Positions 27,898 through 36,973 of a DNA stretch of 64,000 nucleotides are shown piece by piece; the first letter of the stretch is position 1, and the number at the start of each line of letters is the position of its first letter. The stretch is from Desulfosporosinus acididurans (GTDB taxonomy: Bacteria > Bacillota > Desulfitobacteriia > Desulfitobacteriales > Desulfitobacteriaceae): assembly GCF_001029285.1 (NCBI RefSeq), contig NZ_LDZY01000003.1:62001-126000 (forward strand). Reading direction: 5' to 3'. A model generated the notes under the pieces. The model made no database searches and was not told the DNA's origin. It saw only the letters and a program-made list of their open reading frames with translations. A program made the position numbers and the translations under genes.

Positions 27898-28914
27898 CTA
27901 CACCTCTTTTTTAGAATATTTAATACGTGGATCAAGGAAGGCATAAATCAAATCGACGATCAGATTCATTAAGACATAAATGGTAGCTACCAGTAATACC
28001 ACACCCTGAACCACTGGAAAATCAGATTTCAAAATACATTCCACAGTATAAGCGCCAATCCCCGGCCAGGAGAAAACTGTCTCTGTCAATACAGCACCGC
28101 CGAGAAGACTGCCTAACTGCAGACCAATTACGGTGACAATAGGTATCAAGCCGTTGCGCAAGGCATGCTTGCGGACCACTTTGCCCTCCGGAACTCCTTT
28201 GGCCCGGGCCGTTCGAATAAAGTCCTGCTGCAGCGTGTCCAACATGCTGGAGCGGGTCATTCTGGTGATAATCGCCATGGAATACATGGCCAAAGCGCTT
28301 GCCGGCAAAATAAGATGCCGCAAGGCATCAAAGAAAGCGTCCATATTACCTGCCATCAAACTGTCAATGAGGAAAAAACCAGTGATATGCGCAGGCTCTA
28401 AGAGGGGATTAATTCGGCCATTAGACGGAAGCCAGTGCAGGGCACCTGAGAAAAGAATAATTAACAATATTCCCAGCCAAAAAATCGGCATCGAGACACC
28501 AATCAAGGCTATGAACATCCCGGCATTATCGAAAATCGAGTTCTTCTTGACTGCAGAGATTACACCGATCACTATACCGAAAAATGAGGCCAAAATGATG
28601 GCAACAATCGCCAGTTCAATGGTCGCCGGGAAACGTGACATGATTTCTTTGACAACAGGAAGCTTAGTATAGTAGGACGTCCCAAGATTTCCCGTCAATG
28701 CGCCTGTGAGATAATGATAATATTGCAAATAGATGGGGTCATTTAAGCCATTGACCTGCCGCCAGGCAGCTACAGCCTGCTGGGTGGCATGCTGGCCTAA
28801 AACAATGGGCGCAGGATCCGGTGAAAATACGCGCATGATCAGGAAAACAATAATCGAAACCCCTAAAAGCACGGGAATCAACATTAATAAGCGTTTTATG
28901 ATATATCTGAGCAT
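27898..28914 (-). CDS. oppB: Oligopeptide/dipeptide ABC permease (OppB/DppB)
   Basis: The 338-residue permease has six helices and the family start MLRYIIKRLL. GGAAAGGTG precedes ATG 28914, so this is chosen over a GTG three codons earlier. The coupling-loop motif ITRMTRSSMLDTLQQDFIRTARAKG is clear. A dispersed element (copy D) begins 20 bp upstream and separates oppB from the binding-protein gene, so the permease genes may be transcribed at a different level from oppA. Confidence 0.9.
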   Translation of the reverse strand: MLRYIIKRLLMLIPVLLGVSIIVFLIMRVFSPDPAPIVLGQHATQQAVAAWRQVNGLNDPIYLQYYHYLTGALTGNLGTSYYTKLPVVKEIMSRFPATIELAIVAIILASFFGIVIGVISAVKKNSIFDNAGMFIALIGVSMPIFWLGILLIILFSGALHWLPSNGRINPLLEPAHITGFFLIDSLMAGNMDAFFDALRHLILPASALAMYSMAIITRMTRSSMLDTLQQDFIRTARAKGVPEGKVVRKHALRNGLIPIVTVIGLQLGSLLGGAVLTETVFSWPGIGAYTVECILKSDFPVVQGVVLLVATIYVLMNLIVDLIYAFLDPRIKYSKKEV

Positions 28915-28933
28915 TAGCAACACCTTTCCCCCA

Positions 28934-29116
28934 AGTGAACTCGTTCTCTAAAGCTGAACATCGGGGCTTCGGTGACGCAAGTGTCCTGTGGACACTTGCG
29001 CCGAAAGCGCCTAGCCCATAACAAATGCTATCGCGCTGAAGGATAGAGTCTCCCCACCATCGAAGCAAGGTATGGGAACCGCTCCCACATACAGAAGCGG
29101 GAGTTTTTCAATTGAG
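28934..29116 (+). repeat. Dispersed hairpin element, type II, copy D
   Basis: It begins AGTGAACTCGTTC and carries GGCTTCGGTG, a perfect hairpin at 28976-29000 (CGCAAGTGTCC/GGACACTTGCG), AGCGC/GCGCT and a right-end hairpin (GCTCCCAC..). It ends TTTTTCAATTGAG. Compared with copy C the internal hairpin has two changes that keep a pair (A to C matched by T to G). It lies between oppA and oppB on the opposite strand. Confidence 0.75.
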
Positions 29117-29201
29117 TGAACTAAAAGATAAAATAAACAAACCGGGAACCGGCTTGAAACCGGTTCTCGGCAGTCTAAATTCTTAAAGAACTACACCAAA
29201 G

Positions 29202-30776
29202 TTATTTCTTAGATACACCTACAAAAGGAGTAATACCAGTCATATGGAAATAGAAGTTTTGGACATTAGGTCTGTAAGCACAAAGGGTTTGAGCGTGGGA
29301 AATGGGAAGCCACACAGCATCAGCAGCTGCAATTTTCTCTAATTGAGTGTAAATTGCGTTGCGGGCGTCACCGGCAGGGGTAGCTACGCCTTTTTTAATT
29401 AAGTCGTTGAATTGAGGATTGTTATAAAGGGCAATATTCATCGTCGGATCGGGATCCGATAAGAGGTTCATGAAGTTATCTGGGTCTCCGTTATCGCCGA
29501 CCCAACCGTAGAAGGCAATATCATAATCTCCTTCTTTAACTTTTTGTTTATAAGTGGTCCAGTCATAGGAATCAATTTTAACGGTTACTCCAACTTTGGA
29601 AAGATAACCTTGAATAGCTTCGGCCAATACCTGACCGGTTGCGGTGTTATAAGGTCTTGGGTTGGTATAGGTAATCATGTGAACAGTCGTTAATCCGGCA
29701 GCTTTTAACGTTTTGGCTGCAGCTTGCGGATCATAGGCTACTTGAGAAATGCTCTTGTCATACCCTTCCATGAAGGTTGGCATAATCGAGGTTGCAGGTT
29801 CAGCATAGCCTTTATATAAACTCTTTACCAATTCAGGAACATTGATCGCCTGAGATATAGCAGCGCGGAGATTTTTGTCATTGAAGGGTTTGCGTGAGGT
29901 ATTGTAAGCCATGTAGTTGATGTTCATGCCCGGTGCCTGGAAAATCTTGTTGCCGGCATCGGTAATCTGCTTTACAACAGTAGCGTCAATACCATCGATA
30001 ACATCAGCTTCACCATTGTTTAAGGCCACAACGCGGGCTGAATTGTCTTTGATAAATTTAAAGACAACATTTTTAATCAGAGGCTTAGTTCCCCAATATT
30101 GATCATTGGCAACTAAGACAATGTCTTGATCCTTATCCCACTTGACGAATTTGTAAGGGCCTGTTCCTACAGGTTTTTGGTTAACGTTATTGTTATTATC
30201 TTTAAGATCTTTAGGACTAATCATGGGTGCGGCCATGATCATTGCTAAATTCTTTAAGAATGGAGTACTTGGAGACTTCAAGTTAATTTTAACGGTATTT
30301 GGGTCAACTACCTGTACGTCTTTCACAGAACCGAAGACAAAGGAGGCATATGCCATATCCTGAGTAACCTTAGGCGGCAGCTGACGGTCAATATTAGCCT
30401 TCACTGCATCGGCATTAAAATCAGTGCCGTCTTGGAATTTAACACCTTTACGAAGATGGAAGGTATAGCTGAGTCCATCAGGGCTTATATCCCAGCTGGT
30501 AGCCAGGCAGGGTTGTACCTTCGTGGAATCTTTATCATACTTTAAAAGTCCTTCATAAATATTACTCATTACTTTAGCGGATTCGCCGTCATCAACGAGA
30601 GCCGGGTCCAATCCTCTAGGTTCTGCCCCTTGAGCATAAACCAAGGTATCGCTGCCTTTCGCGGAACTGCTGCTCGCTGCGCTGCCGTTAGTAGAGCTGC
30701 TGCCGCAACCTGTTAAGGAAACAAGGGCAAGGGTTGCAGATAGAGCAAGGGCCATCATTCTTCTTATCTTTCTCAT
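29202..30776 (-). CDS. oppA: Peptide-binding lipoprotein (SBP family 5)
   Basis: The 524-residue protein has a lipoprotein signal (LALVSLTGCGSS, Cys near 24) and a Ser-rich linker. An SBP_bac_5 domain follows, with EPRGLDPALVDDGES, YEGLLKYDKDST and LRKGVKFQDGTDFNADAVKANI as family marks. It captures peptides outside the membrane for OppBCDF. The ribosome binding site TAGGAGGAAG is strong. The upstream 200 bp is AT-rich. DppA-like, nickel-binding or glutathione-binding alternatives cannot be told apart from sequence alone. Confidence 0.88.
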   Translation of the reverse strand: MRKIRRMMALALSATLALVSLTGCGSSSTNGSAASSSSAKGSDTLVYAQGAEPRGLDPALVDDGESAKVMSNIYEGLLKYDKDSTKVQPCLATSWDISPDGLSYTFHLRKGVKFQDGTDFNADAVKANIDRQLPPKVTQDMAYASFVFGSVKDVQVVDPNTVKINLKSPSTPFLKNLAMIMAAPMISPKDLKDNNNNVNQKPVGTGPYKFVKWDKDQDIVLVANDQYWGTKPLIKNVVFKFIKDNSARVVALNNGEADVIDGIDATVVKQITDAGNKIFQAPGMNINYMAYNTSRKPFNDKNLRAAISQAINVPELVKSLYKGYAEPATSIMPTFMEGYDKSISQVAYDPQAAAKTLKAAGLTTVHMITYTNPRPYNTATGQVLAEAIQGYLSKVGVTVKIDSYDWTTYKQKVKEGDYDIAFYGWVGDNGDPDNFMNLLSDPDPTMNIALYNNPQFNDLIKKGVATPAGDARNAIYTQLEKIAAADAVWLPISHAQTLCAYRPNVQNFYFHMTGITPFVGVSKK

Positions 30777-30981
30777 TTTCTTCCTCCTACTTTGTTGAAT
30801 TAGAAAATATCACATATTTCCTATATTTTATATAACACCTCCAAATTATTTTCCCTAATTATAGCAAATGAACCTGACCAACTAAAGAAATAAAAAAGAT
30901 AAAAAGTGTTTGATTATTGTATACAATCCTAAATCGGTTACTATTATATAAGACACATAATAAATATCTATCCATTTTTAT

Positions 30982-31108
30982 AAGTGAACTCGTTGAGCTA
31001 AAGCTGAAGCCCCGATAGGAGTACTTAGCGACGAAGGAGGACTCTTCCCCACCTGAAGTTAACGAAGGACACACCCCCCACTTATAGACGTGGGGACCTT
31101 AAAAACCG
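30982..31108 (+). repeat. Dispersed hairpin element, type I, copy E
   Basis: It begins AAGTGAACTCGTTGAGC and is shortened, moving straight to CCCGATAGGAGTACTTAGCG, AAGGAGGACTC and CCACCTGAAG. The right end is intact, with hairpin CCCCAC..GTGGGG then ACCTTAAAAACCGGATCAA. It is the best view of the type I right end. It lies in the 416-bp gap between the response regulator and oppA, which otherwise shows no gene. Confidence 0.72.
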
Positions 31109-31192
31109 GATCAATAAATACGGCACTTACTAATATGCTTCATAGTAAGTGCCGCTGCTAATCCCAACTATAATTCAACTCCGGATCATAAA

Positions 31193-31819
31193 TCAAATCC
31201 AACAATAGCGATTTTTGGGCCGCCCAATTTTTTGATAACTCGGTATTGACTGAACTTTACCATTATTAACAAGATAAGTGAGATAGCGATAAACAGTAGG
31301 GACCGCAAGAGACAGCTCTTTGGAGATCTCCTCTACGGTAGAAGGTTCAGGACAATCTGTAAGATATCGTTCGATATACGAGAGCGTTGATTTACTAATT
31401 CCTTTGGTAACAAAAACTTCGTTTTGTACTTTGGTATTGGCTTGTACCGCCTTAGTCATATACAGCAGCCGCATGTGCAATTGGACCCGGGCAATTAAAT
31501 CCGGTGCCTTGGCCGGTTTAAGGGCAAAGTCAGTAGCGCCTGCATCCAGAAAACGATCAGCAATTTCCTGCCGTTCATCCACAGTGAGAACAAGGATAGG
31601 GATTTCTTGATCATGTTCTCTAATCAAGCGAACCGTTTCAAGACCATCAATTTCCGGCATATGATAATCGACTAAAATAATATCTGCTCCATGGTTAAGG
31701 AAGCCTTCGATTCCTTCTCTGCCATTGGGATAGGCTATAGGCTCCCATCCGGCAAAACTGAATATTTCGCTTAAGGTATAGCGCAGTGACTGCTCATCAT
31801 CCATAATTATTATTCTCAT
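31193..31819 (-). CDS. Response regulator with C-terminal HTH (CitB/DcuR-like)
   Basis: The 208-residue protein has a receiver domain (residues 1-120, DDE at 7-9, phosphoacceptor D51, Lys in ALKPAKAPD). The C-terminal helix-turn-helix (about 150-205, TVEEISKELSLAVPTVYRYLTYLV) resembles CitB/DcuR regulators. The start at 31819 overlaps the kinase stop (ATGA) and follows GGGAGAGAG. It is the partner of the upstream kinase. The nearest downstream genes are those of the peptide transporter, which it may control, but no binding site was identified. Confidence 0.85.
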   Translation of the reverse strand: MRIIIMDDEQSLRYTLSEIFSFAGWEPIAYPNGREGIEGFLNHGADIILVDYHMPEIDGLETVRLIREHDQEIPILVLTVDERQEIADRFLDAGATDFALKPAKAPDLIARVQLHMRLLYMTKAVQANTKVQNEVFVTKGISKSTLSYIERYLTDCPEPSTVEEISKELSLAVPTVYRYLTYLVNNGKVQSIPSYQKIGRPKNRYCWI

Positions 31820-33147
31820 TGGCTCTCTCCCAAAGGCAAGGTTATCCAAACCTTAGTTCCCTGACCGACGACGCTTTTTATATTAACAAATCCTTCATGC
31901 CCTTCAGCGACCTGTCGTACAAAGGCCAGGCCAAAACCAGGATGGTTTTTGGTGCTGTATCCGGTCTTCCAGATTCTTTTAACATCGCTTGCTGTTATAC
32001 CATAGCCATTGTCTTCCACTTCAAGGTTCACTGTATTTTCCAATGTTTTGGCACGCAAAATAACCCTCCCATTTTCACGATTCTGCACTGCATCTAAGGC
32101 ATTGTCAATCAAATTTATGATTGCCCGAGTTAACCTGATTTTATTAATATAGAGATTTGATCGCGGTTCTCCCTCTAATTCAATATCCACGGATAAGTTT
32201 GTCCCACTTAGACGGGTGGCTCGGATATAGTCAATTAGGTCTTTTAGTTCACACCAATTTTTGCGATCTTCATATAAGATCTCCGATACCATGGCACTCA
32301 TAGAATTAATGGAACGATAAATCGTTTGACAGTATTCCTGCATCTTTGGGTCCGGCCAGCGCGTCTCCATAAGAGAAACCAGCCCCTCAATGGTCGCTAA
32401 AGGCGTTTTAAGATCATGAACTAAATGAAGCACCTCTCGTCCCGAACGGGATTCATTAGCTTCAAGCTGGGCACGAAGCAAATCCTGAGAAATCGCCCAT
32501 TTCTCCATATATAAAATCAAATAAACCCACAACGTGATAGCACTGGCAACGAAGATAAAGAAAAGCACATTGGCATAAAGCGTTAAAACCTCGCCAAATC
32601 CAATTTGAATTGCTGATTGTTTCAATTTTAATGATAAGGAACCCTGGCCAAAGCCGTAAGGTGTTAGAAAAGGAACTTGATTTAACCAAGCGACGCCAAA
32701 AATCAATTGAGAAAAAACCAAGAGTTTCATCCCAATATTCAATTTTTGTTTGCTTAAGGTCTGCATCACTACAATCATGAGCCATAAAAAAATGTCCGTA
32801 GCTCCAAAGCTGTAGTTTAAGGGAGTAACCAAGTTTACAATTACATAAGCGCAAGGAACAACGGTCAAAGGGATGACGGTTTTTAAGGCAGGACGTTCAA
32901 AGACTTCCGCCATTCCATCCCCTAACATAACCACGCTGAGAAACTGAGGTATAGAAATAATCGTATTAATAGACACGATCAGGAAGGCATTTACCATCAA
33001 GGCACTTCCGTCTGTCTTATGATGCATCGTTTGCAGTAATTGGTCCAAGCCAATGAGCTGCGGTTTTATCCAATAAGGTATTAATATTCCCAATAGGAAC
33101 AACACAATTCCTATCCATATTTTTACAGACTTAAGAATCTTCCTCAC
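31816..33147 (-). CDS. Membrane sensor histidine kinase
   Basis: The 443-residue kinase has about six to seven membrane helices in residues 1-215. The H-box LVHDLKTPLATIEGL (H244), N-box INLIDNALDAV, DNGYGI and a G-box follow. No PAS or periplasmic ligand domain is visible, so the signal is probably sensed in the membrane. It overlaps the response-regulator gene. The hydrophobic sensor and CitB-type partner resemble amino-acid- or glutamine-sensing systems, an analogy and not proof. Confidence 0.87.
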   Translation of the reverse strand: MRKILKSVKIWIGIVLFLLGILIPYWIKPQLIGLDQLLQTMHHKTDGSALMVNAFLIVSINTIISIPQFLSVVMLGDGMAEVFERPALKTVIPLTVVPCAYVIVNLVTPLNYSFGATDIFLWLMIVVMQTLSKQKLNIGMKLLVFSQLIFGVAWLNQVPFLTPYGFGQGSLSLKLKQSAIQIGFGEVLTLYANVLFFIFVASAITLWVYLILYMEKWAISQDLLRAQLEANESRSGREVLHLVHDLKTPLATIEGLVSLMETRWPDPKMQEYCQTIYRSINSMSAMVSEILYEDRKNWCELKDLIDYIRATRLSGTNLSVDIELEGEPRSNLYINKIRLTRAIINLIDNALDAVQNRENGRVILRAKTLENTVNLEVEDNGYGITASDVKRIWKTGYSTKNHPGFGLAFVRQVAEGHEGFVNIKSVVGQGTKVWITLPLGESQ

Positions 33148-33310
33148 AGCTTGCCGTTGCCCCTCCCTTCGCTAATTATAAGTATACCATGAAAAAGGAA
33201 GCCGGATATCAAAATAGCCTTGAAAGGGAACAATTATCCTCTTCAAGGCTTTTCTTATTTTATGTTTGTTAATTTTATAATCATTTAACTTTTGCAGAGC
33301 GAAAGTCAAT

Positions 33311-33349
33311 AATAGTAATAGACGTTAGGGTCTTAAAAACTGGATCAAG
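33311..33349 (+). repeat. Dispersed hairpin element, right-end fragment H
   Basis: TAGACGTTAGGGTCTTAAAAACTGGATCAAG matches the right end of copy E (TATAGACGTGGGGACC and so on) with a few changes. The terminal GGATCAA supplies the stop codon (TCA on the plus strand) of the HD-GYP gene that ends at 33345. Confidence 0.55.
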
Positions 33350-34625
33350 TAAAGGAACCTAGATAACAGACTTCTTTCTGTTCAAAGTCATTTTTCATTA
33401 AATCACAGAAGACGCCTACTAATTCAGGGTCCAGTTGAGATCCTGAAACTCTCATTAATTCTTCAACCGCCTCATCATGCGATCTACCCGGTCGATAACT
33501 TCGATCAGAGATGATTGCATCGTATGTATCGGCAACGGCGATGATCCGTGATTCTAAGGGTATTTCCTCCTCCTTAATTCCGTCAGGATATCCTTTTCCG
33601 TCGTAGCGTTCATGATGATGACGTACCACTTTCCCGATATCAAACATAAATTTAATATTTTCGATGATCCCTTGTCCGATAACGGGATGGCTGCGAATTA
33701 AATCCCACTCCGTCTCCAGAAGTTCTCCTTCCTTATTGAGAATAACATCACTTATCCCGATCTTGCCAACATCATGCAAAACAGCCGCATACTTCAGAAA
33801 TTCAATTTTATCCTCACTCATCTCAATGGCCTCGGCTATAATAAGTGCAAGTCTTTCGACTCTGGACGAATGCCCGCTGGTATAATTATCCTTTGCTTCA
33901 AGGGCCTGGACAAGAGCACCAACGGTTTCGAGATGACCTTTTCGCATGGTAATATAAAGCTGAAAAGACCTGTGCGCTGCTAAGAGCGGTATTAAAAGCA
34001 GTAAAAGTCCCAAAGGTCCATGGTGATAATAAATCAAAGCCATTATGTACCCTACAGGGGCGAGAATAATAATATTTGGCAGCACCCAGCGCATATTACT
34101 CAGCCAAATTGCCCGCATCGGCTTATCTTTCAGAAAACTTAAGCCTATTGTCACAAGGGAAATATTGGAAAGCATATAAATTAGAGATACCATGACATAT
34201 ATGACGAGGGAACGAAACTTATTATGAAAACCGCCGCCAATTCCCGCAAGCCACAAAACATATTGAGCAACGGCCTGAGATAACAAATACTGAGAACTGT
34301 TATATAGCCGTTTAAACAAAGGATGTTCTTTGGCGCCCCTCCCCAACGGAAAGAGACCTCCTAATACTGAAACTGAAAAAGCAACGCCTCCAGGGTATAA
34401 AATTAACGCCGTGTAGAAAACGGCAAAACTTACTGTGACAAACCCACCTCGCGGTAAGGCTACAGGAAATGATTCACAAAGTACGGCAAGTATTCCTAAA
34501 ATCAAAAGATGTGTTATCGTTGCTGAGGTCCATTTCGTATGAACTATTGAAACCAAGAGAAGTGCAGACGCCAGAACCGTTATCAGCAGGAGAAAACGCT
34601 TAAATTTAATGGGCAAGTTGTTCAT
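33345..34625 (-). CDS. Membrane-anchored HD-GYP phosphodiesterase, second copy
   Basis: This 426-residue paralogue of the protein at 7017-8312 keeps the same layout, with a six-helix membrane domain containing VALPRGGFVTVS and a C-terminal HD-GYP domain (HDVGKIG, HHHERYDGKGYPDG, RIIAVADTYDAIISDRSYR). All catalytic residues are kept. The C-terminal tail differs from the first copy, and its stop codon lies in a repeat fragment. It has no inverted-repeat segment or small ORF upstream, so the two copies are probably regulated differently. Confidence 0.88.
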   Translation of the reverse strand: MNNLPIKFKRFLLLITVLASALLLVSIVHTKWTSATITHLLILGILAVLCESFPVALPRGGFVTVSFAVFYTALILYPGGVAFSVSVLGGLFPLGRGAKEHPLFKRLYNSSQYLLSQAVAQYVLWLAGIGGGFHNKFRSLVIYVMVSLIYMLSNISLVTIGLSFLKDKPMRAIWLSNMRWVLPNIIILAPVGYIMALIYYHHGPLGLLLLLIPLLAAHRSFQLYITMRKGHLETVGALVQALEAKDNYTSGHSSRVERLALIIAEAIEMSEDKIEFLKYAAVLHDVGKIGISDVILNKEGELLETEWDLIRSHPVIGQGIIENIKFMFDIGKVVRHHHERYDGKGYPDGIKEEEIPLESRIIAVADTYDAIISDRSYRPGRSHDEAVEELMRVSGSQLDPELVGVFCDLMKNDFEQKEVCYLGSFT

Positions 34626-34732
34626 TTTTTAAACCCCATCATTCTTGAAGCTTATAAACCAATAATAGCATGAAATAATTAGCAATGTCATCGTCTTTTG
34701 TTTTCAGGATTCCATTTTAGATAATGCTGAGG

Positions 34733-34758
34733 GAGTCTTCTCGCCGCAAAAAGATAAA
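34733..34758 (+). repeat. 26-nt string shared with the tcdA leader
   Basis: This is an exact second copy of the string at 4942-4967 (core CTTCTCGCCGCAAAAAG). Both lie shortly upstream of plus-strand genes. It may be the end of a short mobile sequence or a shared regulatory site. Confidence 0.5.
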
Positions 34759-34842
34759 GTTTATTTTTCTTCAAAAAATTATAATTGACTTTGTGACTTT
34801 TTTCTATAATCAATCGTGTTATAGATGAAAGGAGATTCTTAC

Positions 34843-35331
34843 ATGCCCCAATGGCCTGGCAGTAATTTTTCAACAAGATACAAGTTGTATGGTGACATGG
34901 TTTTCAAAATTGCCATGGTTCATCTCGGAAATAAAGATGATGCCGAAGAAATTATGCAAGAGGTATTTTATAAGCTTCTGTTCAAATCACCGACTTTTAA
35001 TAATGACGGCCATGAGAAAGCATGGCTTATTAAAGTTACGGTTAATCTTTGTCGGGATACCCTGCGCAGTGTTTGGCACAAACGAGTCATAAAAATGGAG
35101 GAAATCGATCATTATTACGATGATCCGGCAGACTCCGGTATTTTAAAAGAAATTATCAACCTGCCTACGAAGTATAAATCGGTAATTTACCTTTATTATT
35201 TTGAAGATTATTCGATTAAAGAAATCGCCCAAATTCTAAGCTGCAAAGAGTCAGCAATAAAAATGCGTTTGCAGAGGGGTCGTCAGCTTCTAAAACTGGA
35301 ATTGGAAGGAAATGAAAATGAACAGCTTTGA
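34843..35331 (+). CDS. ECF RNA polymerase sigma factor
   Basis: The 162-residue protein has region 2 (residues 15-75, with GDMVFKIAMVHLGNKDDAEEIMQEVFYKLL and AWLIKVTVNLCRDTLR) and region 4 (105-155, LPTKYKSVIYLYYFEDYSIKEIAQIL and KMRLQRGRQLLK), the ECF pattern. The ATG at 34843 has AAAGGAGA nine bases before it. It overlaps the next gene, a probable membrane anti-sigma factor. This is the usual sigma/anti-sigma pair controlling envelope responses. Confidence 0.9.
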   Translation: MPQWPGSNFSTRYKLYGDMVFKIAMVHLGNKDDAEEIMQEVFYKLLFKSPTFNNDGHEKAWLIKVTVNLCRDTLRSVWHKRVIKMEEIDHYYDDPADSGILKEIINLPTKYKSVIYLYYFEDYSIKEIAQILSCKESAIKMRLQRGRQLLKLELEGNENEQL

Positions 35332-36679
35332 TATTAAACGCGTCATCGGAAAACTTGAGCCGGATGATGACATGGAACAAAGATTATCCGCCAAATTAAA
35401 CGGGAAGCTGGCAAGGGGAATGCCCTTCAAACCTATAGCTGTAATAGCCGCTGGGCTTATCGTGGCTATTGGGGCAGGAGTACTGGCCAATTATCAGATT
35501 GCAACCCCTCCAAAATCAGCTGTTCAAAACAACACCCCCGATAACACTTCCATTGCCTTCCTTCCCGATAATAAAGGCGGCAACCAAGCGGAACAGAAAA
35601 TACAAGGAAACAATGCTCAAAATTCAAACCTCCCGCAACCTAATAACAATCTAAATAATAGCCAAATTAACAGTCAAATTAACGATCAACCTACAGACCA
35701 GCATACCGGCCAAAATAACAGCCAAACTGAAACTGTCGTTCCTCAAACCCGAAGCGACTCTGGCGTCCAAGCACCCTCTCTTCCTCCAACTAAGCAAAAT
35801 GGCAACTCAGAAGCACTTCAACAGAACAACGGGGCCAACAGTTCTCAGCAAATCCCGGCTGGAAATGAAACAACACCGGAACCCAGAACTTTGCTCAGAG
35901 GCAATGGCAATAACGGTGTCAGTTCACAGGCGCCAATATCACAAGGGTTGAATCAGCAAAATGAGGGAATTTATATACCCAAAGTTCAATTACCGGTTAG
36001 GACAAAAGATTCGGTAACAACAGCAAAAATGATGGAGCTTATTGTCTATCAAGGGAGGATTTATATTCACAGCTCTTTACCCCTGGATCTAAACAGAGCC
36101 GCTGCGCTGGTGGGCGAAAAGCTTGGCACCACAAAGAGTACTATCACAGAATGGAGTCAGCAGAACGATTATGATGAAGAATTGGCTTCGACGGTTGGGA
36201 TCCAAGACGTCTATTCCGTCAAGGGCTATGACAAGAGCTTCAGAATCATGACGTATGGACAAATCAACGGTGAAGTTGATGCTCAGTTCTTTGATTGTCT
36301 GAATGGCATCACTGTGAAAACGGGACATGATATAGTTGGTAAGTTCCAGATCGAAAACCATATTGCCTCCGTTCGTTATGAGGATTTCGATAGTTGGAAC
36401 AACGGGAAAAATAATTACAAATCCCTGTTAAATCTTGATCAATTTAATGTCTTTCTGGCAGCATTAGAAAACTCTGTTCCTGTGGCTGAAGAAGACTTAG
36501 ACTATTTATTTTCTCAACAGGGTACAACGGATCAACGATTTATAGATATCCGCTTAAAGGATGGCAGCGGTGTGGAATTACGGCTTTTTAAGGAAGGCTA
36601 TGTCTATATCAATGGCGTTAATATATTCTTCAAAGTGGACAGCCTTACATTTAATAACTTTTGGAATGGGCTGACTTAA
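35318..36679 (+). CDS. Membrane protein, probable anti-sigma factor
   Basis: The 453-residue protein begins with a short cytosolic segment (1-35). One helix follows at about 37-60 (FKPIAVIAAGLIVAIGAGVLA), then a 150-residue Asn/Gln/Pro-rich linker, and a C-terminal outer domain (225-453) with paired strand-rich repeats. GGAAGG lies eight bases before ATG 35318. It overlaps the ECF sigma gene by 14 bp, so they are coupled. The topology and context fit an anti-sigma factor of the DUF4179/RsgI kind, although the N-terminal segment has no clear zinc motif. Confidence 0.7.
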   Translation: MNSFDIKRVIGKLEPDDDMEQRLSAKLNGKLARGMPFKPIAVIAAGLIVAIGAGVLANYQIATPPKSAVQNNTPDNTSIAFLPDNKGGNQAEQKIQGNNAQNSNLPQPNNNLNNSQINSQINDQPTDQHTGQNNSQTETVVPQTRSDSGVQAPSLPPTKQNGNSEALQQNNGANSSQQIPAGNETTPEPRTLLRGNGNNGVSSQAPISQGLNQQNEGIYIPKVQLPVRTKDSVTTAKMMELIVYQGRIYIHSSLPLDLNRAAALVGEKLGTTKSTITEWSQQNDYDEELASTVGIQDVYSVKGYDKSFRIMTYGQINGEVDAQFFDCLNGITVKTGHDIVGKFQIENHIASVRYEDFDSWNNGKNNYKSLLNLDQFNVFLAALENSVPVAEEDLDYLFSQQGTTDQRFIDIRLKDGSGVELRLFKEGYVYINGVNIFFKVDSLTFNNFWNGLT

Positions 36680-36685
36680 CCAGCA

Positions 36686-36778
36686 AATTGATCCAATCGT
36701 AAGACTCCCACTTCTTTAAGTGGGAGTGGGTCCCCCACCGAAGTCTCGATGTTCAGCTTTAGCTGAACGAGTTCACTT
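36686..36778 (-). repeat. Dispersed hairpin element, type II, minimal copy F
   Basis: On the minus strand it runs AGTGAACTCGTTCAGC, AAAGCTGAACATCGAG, CTTCGGTGGGGGACCC, then a perfect right-end hairpin ACTCCCACTT/AAGTGGGAGT and GTCTTACGATTGGATCAA. The internal hairpins are deleted, so it consists of two ends only. It follows the anti-sigma gene directly. The 294-bp gap to the SIMPL gene holds nothing else recognised. Confidence 0.75.
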
Positions 36779-36973
36779 GTGGTTAACAAGCTCTGGCTAT
36801 TAATTACTATGAAAGGGGTGATTGCCCCAACAACGATAGAAGCGGACATCTTACAATTGAATGGTTATTAGTTATTTTACTAAGGCGAACTGTCAATGCC
36901 CTTAAAACCTAATTTGGTTACTGTTTTGTTAGATGATTTTTTAGAATGATAAATTACTAAGGAGGCGTCTCAA

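Noticed and set aside
28133-28672. A 179-codon open frame antisense to oppB
   Set aside because: It is a shadow of the permease gene, with no start signal and a composition like reversed membrane codons.
34785-34810. A TTGACT/TATAAT promoter before the ECF sigma gene
   Set aside because: The two boxes are only 14 bp apart, too close for a normal sigma-A promoter.
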